Assembly (NCBI GenBank): GCA_944390905.1
Contig: CALXRR010000004.1
Coordinates: forward strand, 1-56,362
Direction: 5' to 3'
Source of the DNA: an uncultured Alphaproteobacteria bacterium
GTDB lineage: Bacteria; Pseudomonadota; Alphaproteobacteria; RF32; CAG-239
Length of the DNA stretch: 56,362 bases
The position numbers and the translations under genes are program-made. Positions 1 to 7,251 of the stretch are shown one piece after another (position 1 is the first letter of the stretch; each line of letters begins with the position of its first letter). The notes under the pieces were generated by a model. It did not search any database. It had not been told where the DNA came from and was given only the letters and a program-made list of their open reading frames with translations.

Positions 1-64
1 TCTAGGCTCGCGGTGGTCGCGGTTGCTCCCTTGCTTGCCAAGAAGTTCCGAAGATTTTGCAGAT

Positions 65-90
65 ACAAAAGCAACGTTGGTTGCTTTTGT
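65..90. terminator. Perfect hairpin, probable terminator
   Basis: An 11-bp perfect stem (ACAAAAGCAAC with GTTGCTTTTGT) closes a 4-nt loop. It probably ends a gene lying to the left of the window. It is symmetrical, with a T-run at the right end and an A-run at the left, so it could act in both directions. Confidence 0.5.
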
Positions 91-133
91 CCTTAGCAAT
101 CCTGTCGCATTTTTATCCAACTCTTATTATATG

Positions 134-226
134 TCTCATTCTCCGAACTTTTACCGTGCCAGAGATTGAGATTGTATAATTTCTCATTCTCCGAACTTTT
201 ACCGTGTCAGAGGTTGAGATTGTAGT
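134..226. repeat. Two tandem ~48-bp repeats (TCTCA...TGAGA family)
   Basis: Two near-identical units start at 134 and 182. Each begins TCTCATTCTCCGAACTTTTA and ends with CAGAG, TTGAGA and TTGTA. The ends TCTCA and TGAGA are complementary, so each unit can form a stem. Two related copies lie at 43058-43190. The right end abuts a relic of the Cys-rich gene family. Confidence 0.75.
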
Positions 227-281
227 GGTGCCGGTGCAGGTGAGGGTGAAACCAAGATCATTACAGATTTCCGAAATTTTT
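226..281 (-). pseudogene. Relic of a fourth Cys-rich DUF1566-family gene
   Basis: The minus strand of this stretch reads a peptide resembling SE-CN--GFTL-CTGT, the middle of the N-terminal Cys-rich domain of the genes at 5392-6336 and 28164-29108. At nucleotide level it aligns with about 28882-28940 at roughly 80 percent by eye. There is no start, signal peptide or downstream domain, and the fragment begins exactly where the tandem repeat ends. I read it as the remains of a deleted paralog. Confidence 0.55.
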
Positions 282-363
282 ATTTGTTTCAATTATTATT
301 TTTAGCAAAGGGCGGAAAAGAGGGCAAAAAAATAAATGCCGGTGCTGACGCGTCGGTGTTCTC

Positions 364-435
364 CTCTCCAGACGGCTCAGCTGTCGACCTATCCCTGCTT
401 GAGAGAGAAAAATGTTTGGGTGCAGTTGGTATAAA
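364..435. repeat. Degenerate CTCTCC/GAGAGG hairpin repeat
   Basis: This stretch resembles 29789-29854 and, in part, 30158-30205. It has a CTCTCC block, a GACGGCTCAGC block, a second pyrimidine block, a purine-rich complement and then AAATGTTTGGGTGCAGTTGG. This copy is the most decayed. The pyrimidine and purine blocks can pair. No coding potential is convincing here. Confidence 0.5.
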
Positions 436-436
436 T

Positions 437-472
437 AAAAAAGGTTCCAAGTTTTGGCTTGGAGCCTTTTTT
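437..472 (+). terminator. Intrinsic terminator
   Basis: The stem AAGGTTCCAAG/CTTGGAGCCTT with a 6-nt loop is followed by a T-tract. The T-tract runs directly into the -35 box of the next promoter at 474. Confidence 0.7.
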
Positions 473-473
473 G

Positions 474-542
474 TTGACTTTCGTCTAACTATGGTGTAGC
501 TTGGCTATGATATTGTATTATTTTAATTTAATTTTTATAATT
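474..542 (+). promoter_or_regulatory. Promoter of the TTGACTTTTGTCTA class with SD-less leader
   Basis: The -35 is TTGACT (474-479), followed by a 17-nt spacer that contains TTCGTCTAA and ends GGTG, then the -10 TAGCTT (497-502). The leader is AT-rich (TTGTATTATTTTAATTTAAT) and runs to ATGGA without any GGAG-type ribosome binding site. The same layout precedes 22709, 33629, 39050 and others. Confidence 0.55.
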
Positions 543-1079
543 ATGGACAAAGTAAAATTTTTACAAAGCATTAAAGAAGCTTTAGACGAGGCCGGATTGT
601 CCGTCAATGATTTGGTGGAATATTATAACTCTATCAAAAAGGCTAATCCGCAGAAATTGGATTTGGAAGTGATGTATGAAGGTATGGTGCGGTCTAGCAT
701 TATCCTTGAAGGAAAAAAGCCTTTGGGTGTTGTGCTGCATAATCATCTTGTGTTGTTGCATGATTCTCCAGAACCAATGAACTGGTTGGAGGCGATGGAT
801 TATTGTCTGAATATTGAGTTTGATGGTAAGCCTTGTTCTGCCTATTCAATTGAATTTTGGTTGGGTATGCAGGCTGATGAGCTTAATAAGCTGGATGATA
901 CCTTGGAAAAACTCGGCGGAACTCCGTTGGGAACCAAAAAGCGTTGGAGTACGTCTTTGTATAGCCTCAATACAGCAAAGGTGTTTGGGCGAGAAAGCAG
1001 AGACACTGCATTTAAAGACGATATTTGTTATAAGGAATCAGAGCAAAAATATTTGGTGCGTCCGGTATTGCCTTTGTAA
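543..1079 (+). CDS. Small DUF1566-like (C-type-lectin-like) protein, no signal peptide
   Basis: The product is 178 aa. I chose ATG 543 over the upstream in-frame start at 501 because 501 lies within the promoter. The C-terminal ~110 residues follow the DUF1566 pattern: KKPLGVVL, NWLEAMDYC, a GK-containing segment, LGGTPLG, a WST motif and a final YLVRPVLPL. The N-terminus (about 1-55) is helical and charged. No signal peptide, membrane segment or Cys-rich module is present, so it is probably cytosolic. It stands alone between its own promoter and a terminator. The function is unknown; the domain assignment is by eye and moderately sure. Confidence 0.75.
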   Translation: MDKVKFLQSIKEALDEAGLSVNDLVEYYNSIKKANPQKLDLEVMYEGMVRSSIILEGKKPLGVVLHNHLVLLHDSPEPMNWLEAMDYCLNIEFDGKPCSAYSIEFWLGMQADELNKLDDTLEKLGGTPLGTKKRWSTSLYSLNTAKVFGRESRDTAFKDDICYKESEQKYLVRPVLPL

Positions 1080-1086
1080 AGCTGTT

Positions 1087-1121
1087 AAAAAAAGGCTCCA
1101 AGCCAAAACTTGGAGCCTTTT
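1087..1121. terminator. Bidirectional terminator
   Basis: The stem AAAAGGCTCCAAG/CTTGGAGCCTTTT has a short loop. It lies between two convergent genes (543-1079 and grpE) and can serve both. Its sequence is close to the terminator at 437-472. Confidence 0.75.
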
Positions 1122-1130
1122 GCTTTATGG

Positions 1131-1739
1131 TTATTTTCCGCCTTTGGTGACGACGACCATAGCTTCACGCAGGATGCGGTCGTTTATCATGTATCCGGTT
1201 TGGAGCTCGGCTACAATGGTGCCGGCGGGTTTGTCTTTGTCCTCAACCTCTTGGATAACCTGATGGAAGTTGGGATCAAAGTGTTTGCCTTCAATATCCA
1301 TCTTTTTGATGCCAAACTTCTCAAAAACTTTATCAAGCTCGTGCTGGGTCATTTCAACGCCGGCAAGCAGGCTCTTTAAGTGTTCGCAATCATTCTTTTT
1401 ATCTTCGGGAATCGATTTTAAGGCGCGGTCAAGGTTGTCGGCGACGCTTAAAAGGTTTTTGGCAAAGGAAGATACGGCGTATTTGTTGTTCTTTTCAATC
1501 TCTTGAGTGCAGCGGCGTTTGGTGTTCTCTGCATCAGCATAGGCTCGCAAAAAGTCTTCTTTCAGCTTTTTGTTTTCGGCTTTGAGGGTTTCAATCTCGT
1601 CAAGCTCAGGTGCGGCGGCTTCGGCCGTGGCTATATTTTCAGCTTGAGGTTGAGCTTCAGCCGGAGTTGCTACGGCAGCGCTTTCTTCAACAGAAGAAGT
1701 TTCTTTTGCCTCTGAACCGTGATTTTTGTTGTGTTTCAT
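1131..1739 (-). CDS. grpE: GrpE, nucleotide exchange factor for DnaK
   Basis: GrpE is the cytosolic factor that releases ADP from DnaK in the Hsp70 cycle. The product is 202 aa, the usual size. It has a disordered Ala/Glu-rich N-terminus (about 1-45), a long coiled coil (about 48-110, with ENTKRRCTQEIE) and a C-terminal beta domain ending in the family signature around GYMINDRILREAMVVV. ATG 1739 is preceded by an AGAGGAAA-type site. No CIRCE operator or hrcA neighbour is visible. It is transcribed divergently from the glycogen synthase gene. Confidence 0.96.
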   Translation of the reverse strand: MKHNKNHGSEAKETSSVEESAAVATPAEAQPQAENIATAEAAAPELDEIETLKAENKKLKEDFLRAYADAENTKRRCTQEIEKNNKYAVSSFAKNLLSVADNLDRALKSIPEDKKNDCEHLKSLLAGVEMTQHELDKVFEKFGIKKMDIEGKHFDPNFHQVIQEVEDKDKPAGTIVAELQTGYMINDRILREAMVVVTKGGK

Positions 1740-1858
1740 ATCTTTTCCTCTTTAAATCTTGGAGATTTATGTTAATTTATTATCTGTTATAAAACTTAGT
1801 GATTAAATCTTGTTAAGTCAAGAGCTGAAAGTGCTTTTTGCCAAATGCGGAGGAGAAA

Positions 1859-3898
1859 ATGCCTGAATGGGTTGAGGCTTTGAAAATGTCTGATTTTAAA
1901 ATGTTAATGCCGGATTTTAACCGCAAAAAGAAAGCTCCGTATTATTGGCTGCCCAAAACACCAAGAATTAAGCAAATGCAAAACTTGGGTAAAGTCCAGT
2001 GTCATGGTTTGATTGAGTGGCCAGAAATTGAAGAGCTAAAAGCGTGGATGATTTCAGCTGAGACGGCTCAGTTTATGAAAATGGGCGGGCTGGGTATGAT
2101 TGCATCTGAGCTGCCGGAGGCGTATAATCGGATGTATGCCGGTGAAGGTGATGATATTAAAGTGGTGACCCCGTTGTATTTGGGTAATACCGGAAAGAAA
2201 AAAGCATCATTTGAAGACGGAGTGTATTATGGTGCTGAGGGCAAAAGCGCCAAGCTTGATAAAGTTACCACAATTGAAGTGCCGTTTTGTGATGACGGGG
2301 CAAAGCTTTCTAACCACAAAGTGGTGGTGTGGAAGTGTGAAGTCAGCGGTGTGACTTATATTTTGCTGGAAAACGAGCGTTTCTTCTCAATCAATCCGCA
2401 TAAGGAGAATCCATCAGCTCAGGACGGCTGCTATGTGTATAATATTCATGGAGTTGATGAAACCGAACGGTTTGCCTTTTTTACTAAGGCGGTGTATGTG
2501 TTACTCAAAGATGTGTATGAAAATACGCACAAAAAGTTTGTGCAGCCTAATTTGATGATTGCGAATGATTGGCATAGCGGTGAGCTGGCAGGGCTGCTTA
2601 AGTATTTGACCTTGGCTCAAGAGGAGCAGGGGGTGATTAATTCTAAGTTGGCTGAAAAGCTGCAGCAAATTCCGGTGGTGCATATTGCGCACCATTTGGG
2701 ATATCAGGGCTGGGATTATAAAAATACGGCGCGCCTGTTGAACTCGCTGTATGAATATTCAACCGCGATGGTGTATCGTAATGCCAAGCCGATTAAAAAC
2801 ACTAATCCGCGGACGCAAAACGTGTTGGTGGTGTATGATTGTTTTAATCAGGCCGGTTGCAACTTTCATCTGGCAGACAGAGTAGTGACCGTGTCTAAAA
2901 ACTATTTGGAAGAAGTGTCAAGGTTTTTGGACTTTGGCTGGGATTTTCGCGATGTCTTGAAAATCAGAAAAGACCATGGGACTTTCCTTGGCATTGTCAA
3001 TGGTTATGATAAAGTCAAAATCACCCCAAGTGCCGAGAAAATTAAAGCCGTAAATGCCTTTTTTGAATGTACGGATTTTGTGCCGTATGATGAAAATAAT
3101 CTGGAGGCCAAAAACCATAATAAAGCCGAGTTCTTAAAGCTGCTTGGAAAGCTTAGCTCCGATAAAGCTTATAAAGAAAAGAAGCTGCCGTTGGTGGAGT
3201 TTTATAAGTTTGATGACATCAGCAGGGAGGTGAAGAATCCGGCTGAAGCTCCGGTCTTTTGCGCAACCAGCAGAATGGTGGAGCAAAAGGGTTATGATAT
3301 TGCCGCTAAGTCAATTATGAAACTAACCGAAAAATATAAAAATGATACTGATAAAGTTGAAGTGCCGCTGTTTGTGATGGGTGGTGCCGGTGATGTGAAG
3401 TATTTTAATTATCTGAAAAAGCTTAAAGATGATGCGGCTAAAATCAACCCCAAAGCGGCAAAGCGAATCTTTGTGTTCAAGGGGTATAAGGACGAGTTTG
3501 CTTATGCTATTCAGTTGGCGTCAGATTTCTATATGATGCCGTGCAGGTTTGAGCCTTGCGGATTGACCCAGATGGAGGCTATGGCTAAGGGGGCTTTGCC
3601 GGTGGCAATGTCTACCGGAGGATTGGTGGATACGATTGATAACGGGGTCGACGGATTCAGAACCGAGGTGTTCTTTGTCGGCAAAGACAGAATCTATGGC
3701 AGCAATTTGGCGGCGCAGCGCCTCAAAAACAACGTAAATGCTTATGCGGATACTTTGCAAAATATTCTTGATATTTTTTATCATAATCCCGATATTATCA
3801 ACGTTATGAAAAAGCACGCCATGCAGAAAGATTTTAGCTGGAATCAGGGTGCAATACAGGCGTATCATTCATTGTTTCATAAAGGTTATGTAGCTTAA
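1859..3898 (+). CDS. glgA: Glycogen/starch synthase (GT5), long form
   Basis: The enzyme transfers glucose from ADP- or UDP-glucose to alpha-1,4-glucan chains. I chose ATG 1859 because GCGGAGGAG lies just upstream; an in-frame TTG at 1838 lacks a site. The product is 679 aa against about 480 for typical bacterial GlgA. The glucan synthase nucleotide loop KMGGLG is at residues 74-79, after a ~65-residue N-terminal extension. The C-terminal GT1-fold signature FEPCGLTQMEAM is at about 564-575, with the two acidic residues of the E-X7-E motif. No glgB, glgC or glgP is adjacent, so the glycogen pathway is not clustered here. Family assignment is firm; the sugar donor is not. Confidence 0.9.
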   Translation: MPEWVEALKMSDFKMLMPDFNRKKKAPYYWLPKTPRIKQMQNLGKVQCHGLIEWPEIEELKAWMISAETAQFMKMGGLGMIASELPEAYNRMYAGEGDDIKVVTPLYLGNTGKKKASFEDGVYYGAEGKSAKLDKVTTIEVPFCDDGAKLSNHKVVVWKCEVSGVTYILLENERFFSINPHKENPSAQDGCYVYNIHGVDETERFAFFTKAVYVLLKDVYENTHKKFVQPNLMIANDWHSGELAGLLKYLTLAQEEQGVINSKLAEKLQQIPVVHIAHHLGYQGWDYKNTARLLNSLYEYSTAMVYRNAKPIKNTNPRTQNVLVVYDCFNQAGCNFHLADRVVTVSKNYLEEVSRFLDFGWDFRDVLKIRKDHGTFLGIVNGYDKVKITPSAEKIKAVNAFFECTDFVPYDENNLEAKNHNKAEFLKLLGKLSSDKAYKEKKLPLVEFYKFDDISREVKNPAEAPVFCATSRMVEQKGYDIAAKSIMKLTEKYKNDTDKVEVPLFVMGGAGDVKYFNYLKKLKDDAAKINPKAAKRIFVFKGYKDEFAYAIQLASDFYMMPCRFEPCGLTQMEAMAKGALPVAMSTGGLVDTIDNGVDGFRTEVFFVGKDRIYGSNLAAQRLKNNVNAYADTLQNILDIFYHNPDIINVMKKHAMQKDFSWNQGAIQAYHSLFHKGYVA

Positions 3899-3911
3899 AG
3901 GAATGCAAAAA

Positions 3912-4622
3912 ATGAGAACTGACGGCAGAAGTAACGACGAGTTGCGAAAGGTGGAGCTGATAGCGGGCTTTAACCCTTATGCGGAAGGTTCGTGCTTGAT
4001 TAAAAGCGGTAATACGCATGTGATTTGTACGGCAAGTGTGGAAGAAAAAGTGCCAGCGTGGTTGAAAGATTCCGGCAAAGGTTGGATAACCGCCGAATAT
4101 GCCATGCTGCCGAGAGCAACCCAGACCCGCGTGCCGCGCGAGAGCAAAAAGCCTTCAGGACGCTCAGAAGAGATTAAACGCCTTATCGGGAGAGCTTTGC
4201 GCGGTGGTGTGGATTTGACCAAAATGCCCGATATTTCAATCACGATTGACTGTGATGTTATTCAAGCAGACGGCGGGACGCGCACTGCCTCAATCACCGG
4301 CGGTTTTGTGGCGCTGTATATTGCCTTAAACAAGCTGGTAAAAGACGGTGTGTTGGCGGAGAATCCGGTGCGTGAGTTTGTGGCGGCGGTGTCTTGCGGA
4401 ATTTGCAACGGGCAGGCGGTGCTTGATGAAAATTATGAGGAAGATTCATCTGCACAGGCCGATACTAATTTTGTGCTGACCGAAAACGGCGGAATTATTG
4501 AAGTGCAGGGAACAGCCGAGGGCGAGCCTATCAGTGATAAACAGTTTGCTGAGTTGATGGCTTTGGCACGGAAGGGAATCGCTGAATTGGTTGCTAAGCA
4601 AAAGCAGGTTTTGGGAGTGTAG
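3912..4622 (+). CDS. rph: RNase PH
   Basis: RNase PH is a phosphate-dependent 3'-to-5' exoribonuclease that trims the 3' ends of tRNA precursors. ATG 3912 gives the canonical start MRTDGR and lies 9 nt after AAAGGA; the ATG at 3903 is too close to that site. The product is 236 aa. It contains the phosphate-binding region RATQTRVPRE, GRSEEIKRLIGRALR, and the catalytic-side DCDVIQADGGTRTASITG. It starts 13 nt after the glycogen synthase stop and runs into rdgB with a 3-nt gap, so the two are probably co-transcribed. Confidence 0.96.
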   Translation: MRTDGRSNDELRKVELIAGFNPYAEGSCLIKSGNTHVICTASVEEKVPAWLKDSGKGWITAEYAMLPRATQTRVPRESKKPSGRSEEIKRLIGRALRGGVDLTKMPDISITIDCDVIQADGGTRTASITGGFVALYIALNKLVKDGVLAENPVREFVAAVSCGICNGQAVLDENYEEDSSAQADTNFVLTENGGIIEVQGTAEGEPISDKQFAELMALARKGIAELVAKQKQVLGV

Positions 4623-4625
4623 AAA

Positions 4626-5219
4626 ATGATTAAAATTGTTAAGTTGTTGTTGGCTAGCCATAATCGCGGCAAGCTGAATGAAATGTCTGAGATGTTAAAA
4701 CCTTTTAATATTGAAGTTGTGTCAGCGGCGGATTTACATATGGCCGATGTGGAAGAGACAGGTACCACGTTTGAGGAAAACGCACGCCTTAAGGCCGAGA
4801 CTTTGGCCAAAATGAGTGGATTTGTTTGTTTGGCCGATGATTCCGGTTTGTGTGTGGATTGTTTGCGAGGACGGCCGGGGGTGTTTTCGGCTCGCTATGC
4901 CCCGAATCGAGACTTTGATAAAGGAATGGATATGTTACTGGAGGAGATTGCGGCTACCGGAGACAAAAAACGGACGGCGCATTTTGCTTGTGTATTGGCG
5001 TTGGCTGACCCCAATGGTAAGACGCATATTTTTGAAGGGCGTGTCAATGGGCATATTCAGGAGCACAAAACCGGTGAAAACGGTTTTGGTTATGACCCGA
5101 TTTTTGTGCCAGATGGGTTTGACAAGAGTTTTGCCGAGATGAGTGCGGAGGAAAAAGCGAATATTTCGCACCGAGGGAGGGCGATGGAGAAGTTTATTTC
5201 TTATCTGCAAGCTCATTAA
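4626..5219 (+). CDS. rdgB: RdgB/HAM1 non-canonical purine NTP pyrophosphatase
   Basis: RdgB hydrolyses dITP, ITP and XTP to monophosphates, keeping deaminated purines out of DNA and RNA. The product is 197 aa, the usual length. Key motifs are the N-terminal ASHNRGKLNEM, the ETGTTFEENARLKA segment, the DDSGLCVDCL metal-binding stretch and the C-terminal GFGYDPIFVPDG and ISHRGRAMEKF. GGGAG lies 8 nt before the ATG. The rph-rdgB pair is typical of Alphaproteobacteria, where hemW often follows; here hemW is about 9.4 kb away beside hslU. Confidence 0.96.
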   Translation: MIKIVKLLLASHNRGKLNEMSEMLKPFNIEVVSAADLHMADVEETGTTFEENARLKAETLAKMSGFVCLADDSGLCVDCLRGRPGVFSARYAPNRDFDKGMDMLLEEIAATGDKKRTAHFACVLALADPNGKTHIFEGRVNGHIQEHKTGENGFGYDPIFVPDGFDKSFAEMSAEEKANISHRGRAMEKFISYLQAH

Positions 5220-5243
5220 AAAGAGGGAGTTTTGGGGAGTTTG

Positions 5244-5260
5244 CAAGCTGTGCCAGCTTG
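5244..5260. terminator. Small hairpin after rdgB
   Basis: CAAGCTG and CAGCTTG form a perfect 7-bp stem around a 3-nt loop. There is no T-tract on the plus strand. It resembles the second hairpin of the repeats at 6803, 6964, 29581 and 29877, so it may be a repeat fragment rather than a terminator. Confidence 0.35.
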
Positions 5261-5287
5261 ACCCCATCAGTTAGCGCCAGATAGATT

Positions 5288-5321
5288 GGGGCAGAGGACG
5301 AACTGCGTTCGCACCCTGCCC
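5288..5321. repeat. GGGGCAG...CTGCCC hairpin downstream of Cys-rich gene 1
   Basis: Nested stems (GGGCAG/CTGCCC, then CGAAC/GTTCG around a 3-nt loop) form a strong hairpin. The same element follows the second Cys-rich gene at 28119-28153. Here it lies about 70 nt past the stop of the minus-strand gene because a REP-like palindrome separates them. Confidence 0.65.
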
Positions 5322-5338
5322 GTTGAGGGTTCTGGGAA

Positions 5339-5370
5339 CTGGATCCCCGGGTCAAGCCCGAGGATGACAG
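5339..5370. repeat. Alphaproteobacterial REP-like palindrome
   Basis: The palindrome centres on CCCGGGTCAAGCCCGAGGAT flanked by CTGGAT and GACAG. This GTCATCC-CGGGCTTGACCC type of intergenic palindrome is widespread in Alphaproteobacteria. I see one copy in the window, sitting between the stop of Cys-rich gene 1 and its downstream hairpin. Confidence 0.65.
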
Positions 5371-5391
5371 TGCCGGTATAGGGATAAAAAT

Positions 5392-6336
5392 CTAGAAAGC
5401 CATGACCGGGCGAACGGAGAAACGATCTGCGGCATCGTTTTTACTATAATGAAACATAGAGTTATTACCGTTAGTAGCTGCGAAAAAGTTCCAAGGTTCA
5501 TAAATAGAATACGCTGATGATGATAAAATAATCTCCCCATAGTTGGCTACATTACCGAGCGTGGTACCTCCTGCAGTGGTAATACCAGCATTGACTTTAG
5601 AAAAATTGACGGCATTATTAATATGATTTAATAATCCTGCGGATGGAAGACACCAGCTTTTACCACTTGGGGTGCCGGTTGGACTATAATTTTTAGCGGC
5701 CCATACTGCCGGATATTTTGAACTATTGCCATATGTCGCAATAATCTCCGTATTGGTACAGCTGGCGTGTATATCAGTTAAATTGGTGTTTGATGTGGTT
5801 GTTAAAATGCCATCAATATTAACAAATTCGTTAGACCACATTATTTTAGTTGCTGATGGTTTATATGCTATTATCCAACCGTTTTCGCTGGCGGATTTTT
5901 CATAGATTACTACACCCAGCAAAGTTTTAGAGCTTTCAAGTTTATCAGAGCAAGTACCGTCACTGTAATACAATGCTCCGATGACGCAGTTGGTCTTGTA
6001 GTCGTATCCACATATTTTATTAGTTGCGTCCCAAGTGTAACCGTTGACACAAGAACAATAATTATATTTCCCATTGCAGGCTTTTCCGACCCCTCCAGAA
6101 TATCCGGTGCCGATGCAGGAAAGAGTGAAGCTGTATTCATTGCAAAATTCCGATTCAGATTTGAAGCATGCCCATTTGTTGCCAAAGGGGCATTTGACGC
6201 CAGAGCCGCCGGAGCAGCTTGTTTCGGTATAGCCCAAAGTGGCGCAATCTTGGGTGGCAACACACTGGGCAGAGGTTAAACTTGGGATTAAGGATAGACT
6301 TGTCCCGATAAATAGAAAAAGTTTAGTATTAGTCAT
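5392..6336 (-). CDS. Secreted Cys-rich protein with DUF1566-like C-terminus (paralog 1)
   Basis: The product is 314 aa. Residues 1-23 are a Sec signal peptide ending at an SAQC-type cleavage region. Residues ~24-115 are Cys-rich, opening with a stretch shared with both paralogs (QCVATQDCATLGYTE, then GVKCPFGNKWACF). The rest is DUF1566-like, with a GVVIYEKSA strand, a WCLPSAGLL motif and the terminal SVRPVMAF. DUF1566 domains often adopt a C-type-lectin-like fold, so a surface binding role is plausible but unproven. The last 28 nt are identical to those of 28164-29108. A ~235-nt structured leader lies upstream. Confidence 0.85.
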   Translation of the reverse strand: MTNTKLFLFIGTSLSLIPSLTSAQCVATQDCATLGYTETSCSGGSGVKCPFGNKWACFKSESEFCNEYSFTLSCIGTGYSGGVGKACNGKYNYCSCVNGYTWDATNKICGYDYKTNCVIGALYYSDGTCSDKLESSKTLLGVVIYEKSASENGWIIAYKPSATKIMWSNEFVNIDGILTTTSNTNLTDIHASCTNTEIIATYGNSSKYPAVWAAKNYSPTGTPSGKSWCLPSAGLLNHINNAVNFSKVNAGITTAGGTTLGNVANYGEIILSSSAYSIYEPWNFFAATNGNNSMFHYSKNDAADRFSVRPVMAF

Positions 6337-6340
6337 TTCA

Positions 6341-6577
6341 CAACACCCTTTGTCTTAATGGTTATAAAAACAACGTCCACTCTTTGATGACAAAGGGCGG
6401 ACGGGTGTTGCAAACCGTAACAGTATATACGGCCCGGCATTTTCAAGCCAAGGCTCTTATAGTACCGGCACCCGCCCCAAGAGGCATATAAGCACCGGTA
6501 ATCATTATTTTAAGTCGTTATACCTAAACGACTATACTGTGAAGGGTTTGCACGCCCTGACGGACAGACTTTGTCCG
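6341..6577 (-). promoter_or_regulatory. Structured 5' leader of Cys-rich gene 1
   Basis: On the minus strand, in transcript order, I see hairpin A (6561-6577, CGGAC/GTCCG), hairpin B (6543-6558, AGGG/CCCT), hairpin C (6514-6532, GTCGTT/AACGAC), a TTAAAAT linker, hairpin D (6464-6499, ACCGG/CCGGT) and a three-way junction (6341-6410). The junction has an outer stem CAACACCC/GGGTGTTG, an arm at 6375-6402 and an arm at 6350-6373 with TAACCA in its loop. The likely Shine-Dalgarno AAAGGG overlaps the 3' side of the outer stem. The same order of elements, with different paired bases, precedes 44712. Confidence 0.7.
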
Positions 6578-6802
6578 CTAATCGAAATTTTAGCATAACA
6601 GAGCTTAAAAATCAATGAATAAGTCTTGAGAGATAGAAATATCTTGGAATGATGGTACTTAGTATTATTTGGTTGATTTTGTCTAGTAGTTTTTAGAGAG
6701 GAGTGATTAAAGAGGAAGAGTTGGAGGAGAATGAAGGAGGGCAAGGATTGGAGGGAGGAGGGGCGTTTGGGAAAATGGGGAGAGGTAAGGAGAAAGGGAA
6801 AG

Positions 6803-6842
6803 GCTCCGGCTTGAGCCGGAGGCACAAGCTATTCAGCTTGTG
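6803..6842. repeat. Double-hairpin repeat, copy 1
   Basis: Two adjacent hairpins: CTCCGGC/GCCGGAG with loop TTGA, then CACAAGCT/AGCTTGTG with loop ATTC, followed by GGATGG and TTTTTTATAA. Further copies are at 6964, 29581 and 29877. Confidence 0.7.
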
Positions 6843-6963
6843 GAGGATGGTTTTTTATAATGGTATAGGTTTGAAGTTAATAAAGAGATATTGCCCTGCA
6901 ATGAGCACTATTTAAGCAACGCGTTTTCTTTGTCTCTATCCCTCAATAGCTAAGTTAGGGGGT

Positions 6964-7019
6964 GAAGCTGGCACAGCTTCTCCGGCAGGGGCCGGAGGCA
7001 CAGGCTGAAACAGCCTGTG
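6964..7019. repeat. Hairpin repeat, copy 2 (three hairpins)
   Basis: Three consecutive hairpins: GAAGCTG/CAGCTTC, CTCCGGC/GCCGGAG and CACAGGCTG/CAGCCTGTG. Compared with the other copies the third stem carries a paired A-to-G and T-to-C exchange that keeps the pairing. It is followed by GGATG and a T-run. Confidence 0.7.
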
Positions 7020-7251
7020 GTGGATGTTGTTTTTATAAGGCATGCTGAAAGATAAGGTTTTGAGTGGTTGGTTTGGGTAAGGTTATGTATTGTGGTTAAT
7101 TTTGTCTGGCAGAGGAGAAAGGGGAGGGAGGAAAAAGAAAAGAGGCTGTACAGTTGCGGCGGGGATAAGGGACGAAGTGAAGGGCGAGGAGTGTTTAATA
7201 CTTATTTGGTTCGGCTTGACCTCTATGATAAGCTGAGATAAAATCTCGGTT

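Larger units (their letters stand above)
6578..7251. other. Gene-free, purine-rich repeat region
   Basis: No credible gene is present. The plus strand is strongly purine-rich (GGAGG-type runs). It holds two TTTTGTCT boxes (6673-6686 and 7096-7109) and two multi-hairpin repeats (listed separately). The stretch 6673-6842 aligns in order with 29397-29619: box, purine-rich tract, a shared GGAGGAGGGGCGTTTGGG, then the double hairpin. This looks like a duplicated non-coding unit rather than random spacer. Confidence 0.6.

Noticed and set aside
284-499. 71-residue open frame
   Set aside because: It covers a decayed hairpin repeat, a terminator and a promoter, and has no ribosome binding site or homology.
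5392-6336. Retroelement-style variable repeat in paralog 1
   Set aside because: Its last ~50 codons show ordinary AT-rich codon use without the NNC series; only the end segment and hairpin match paralog 2.
6703-6915. 70-residue purine-strand frame rich in Gly and Glu
   Set aside because: It is translated from repeat DNA including a double hairpin; its composition follows the GGAGG runs.
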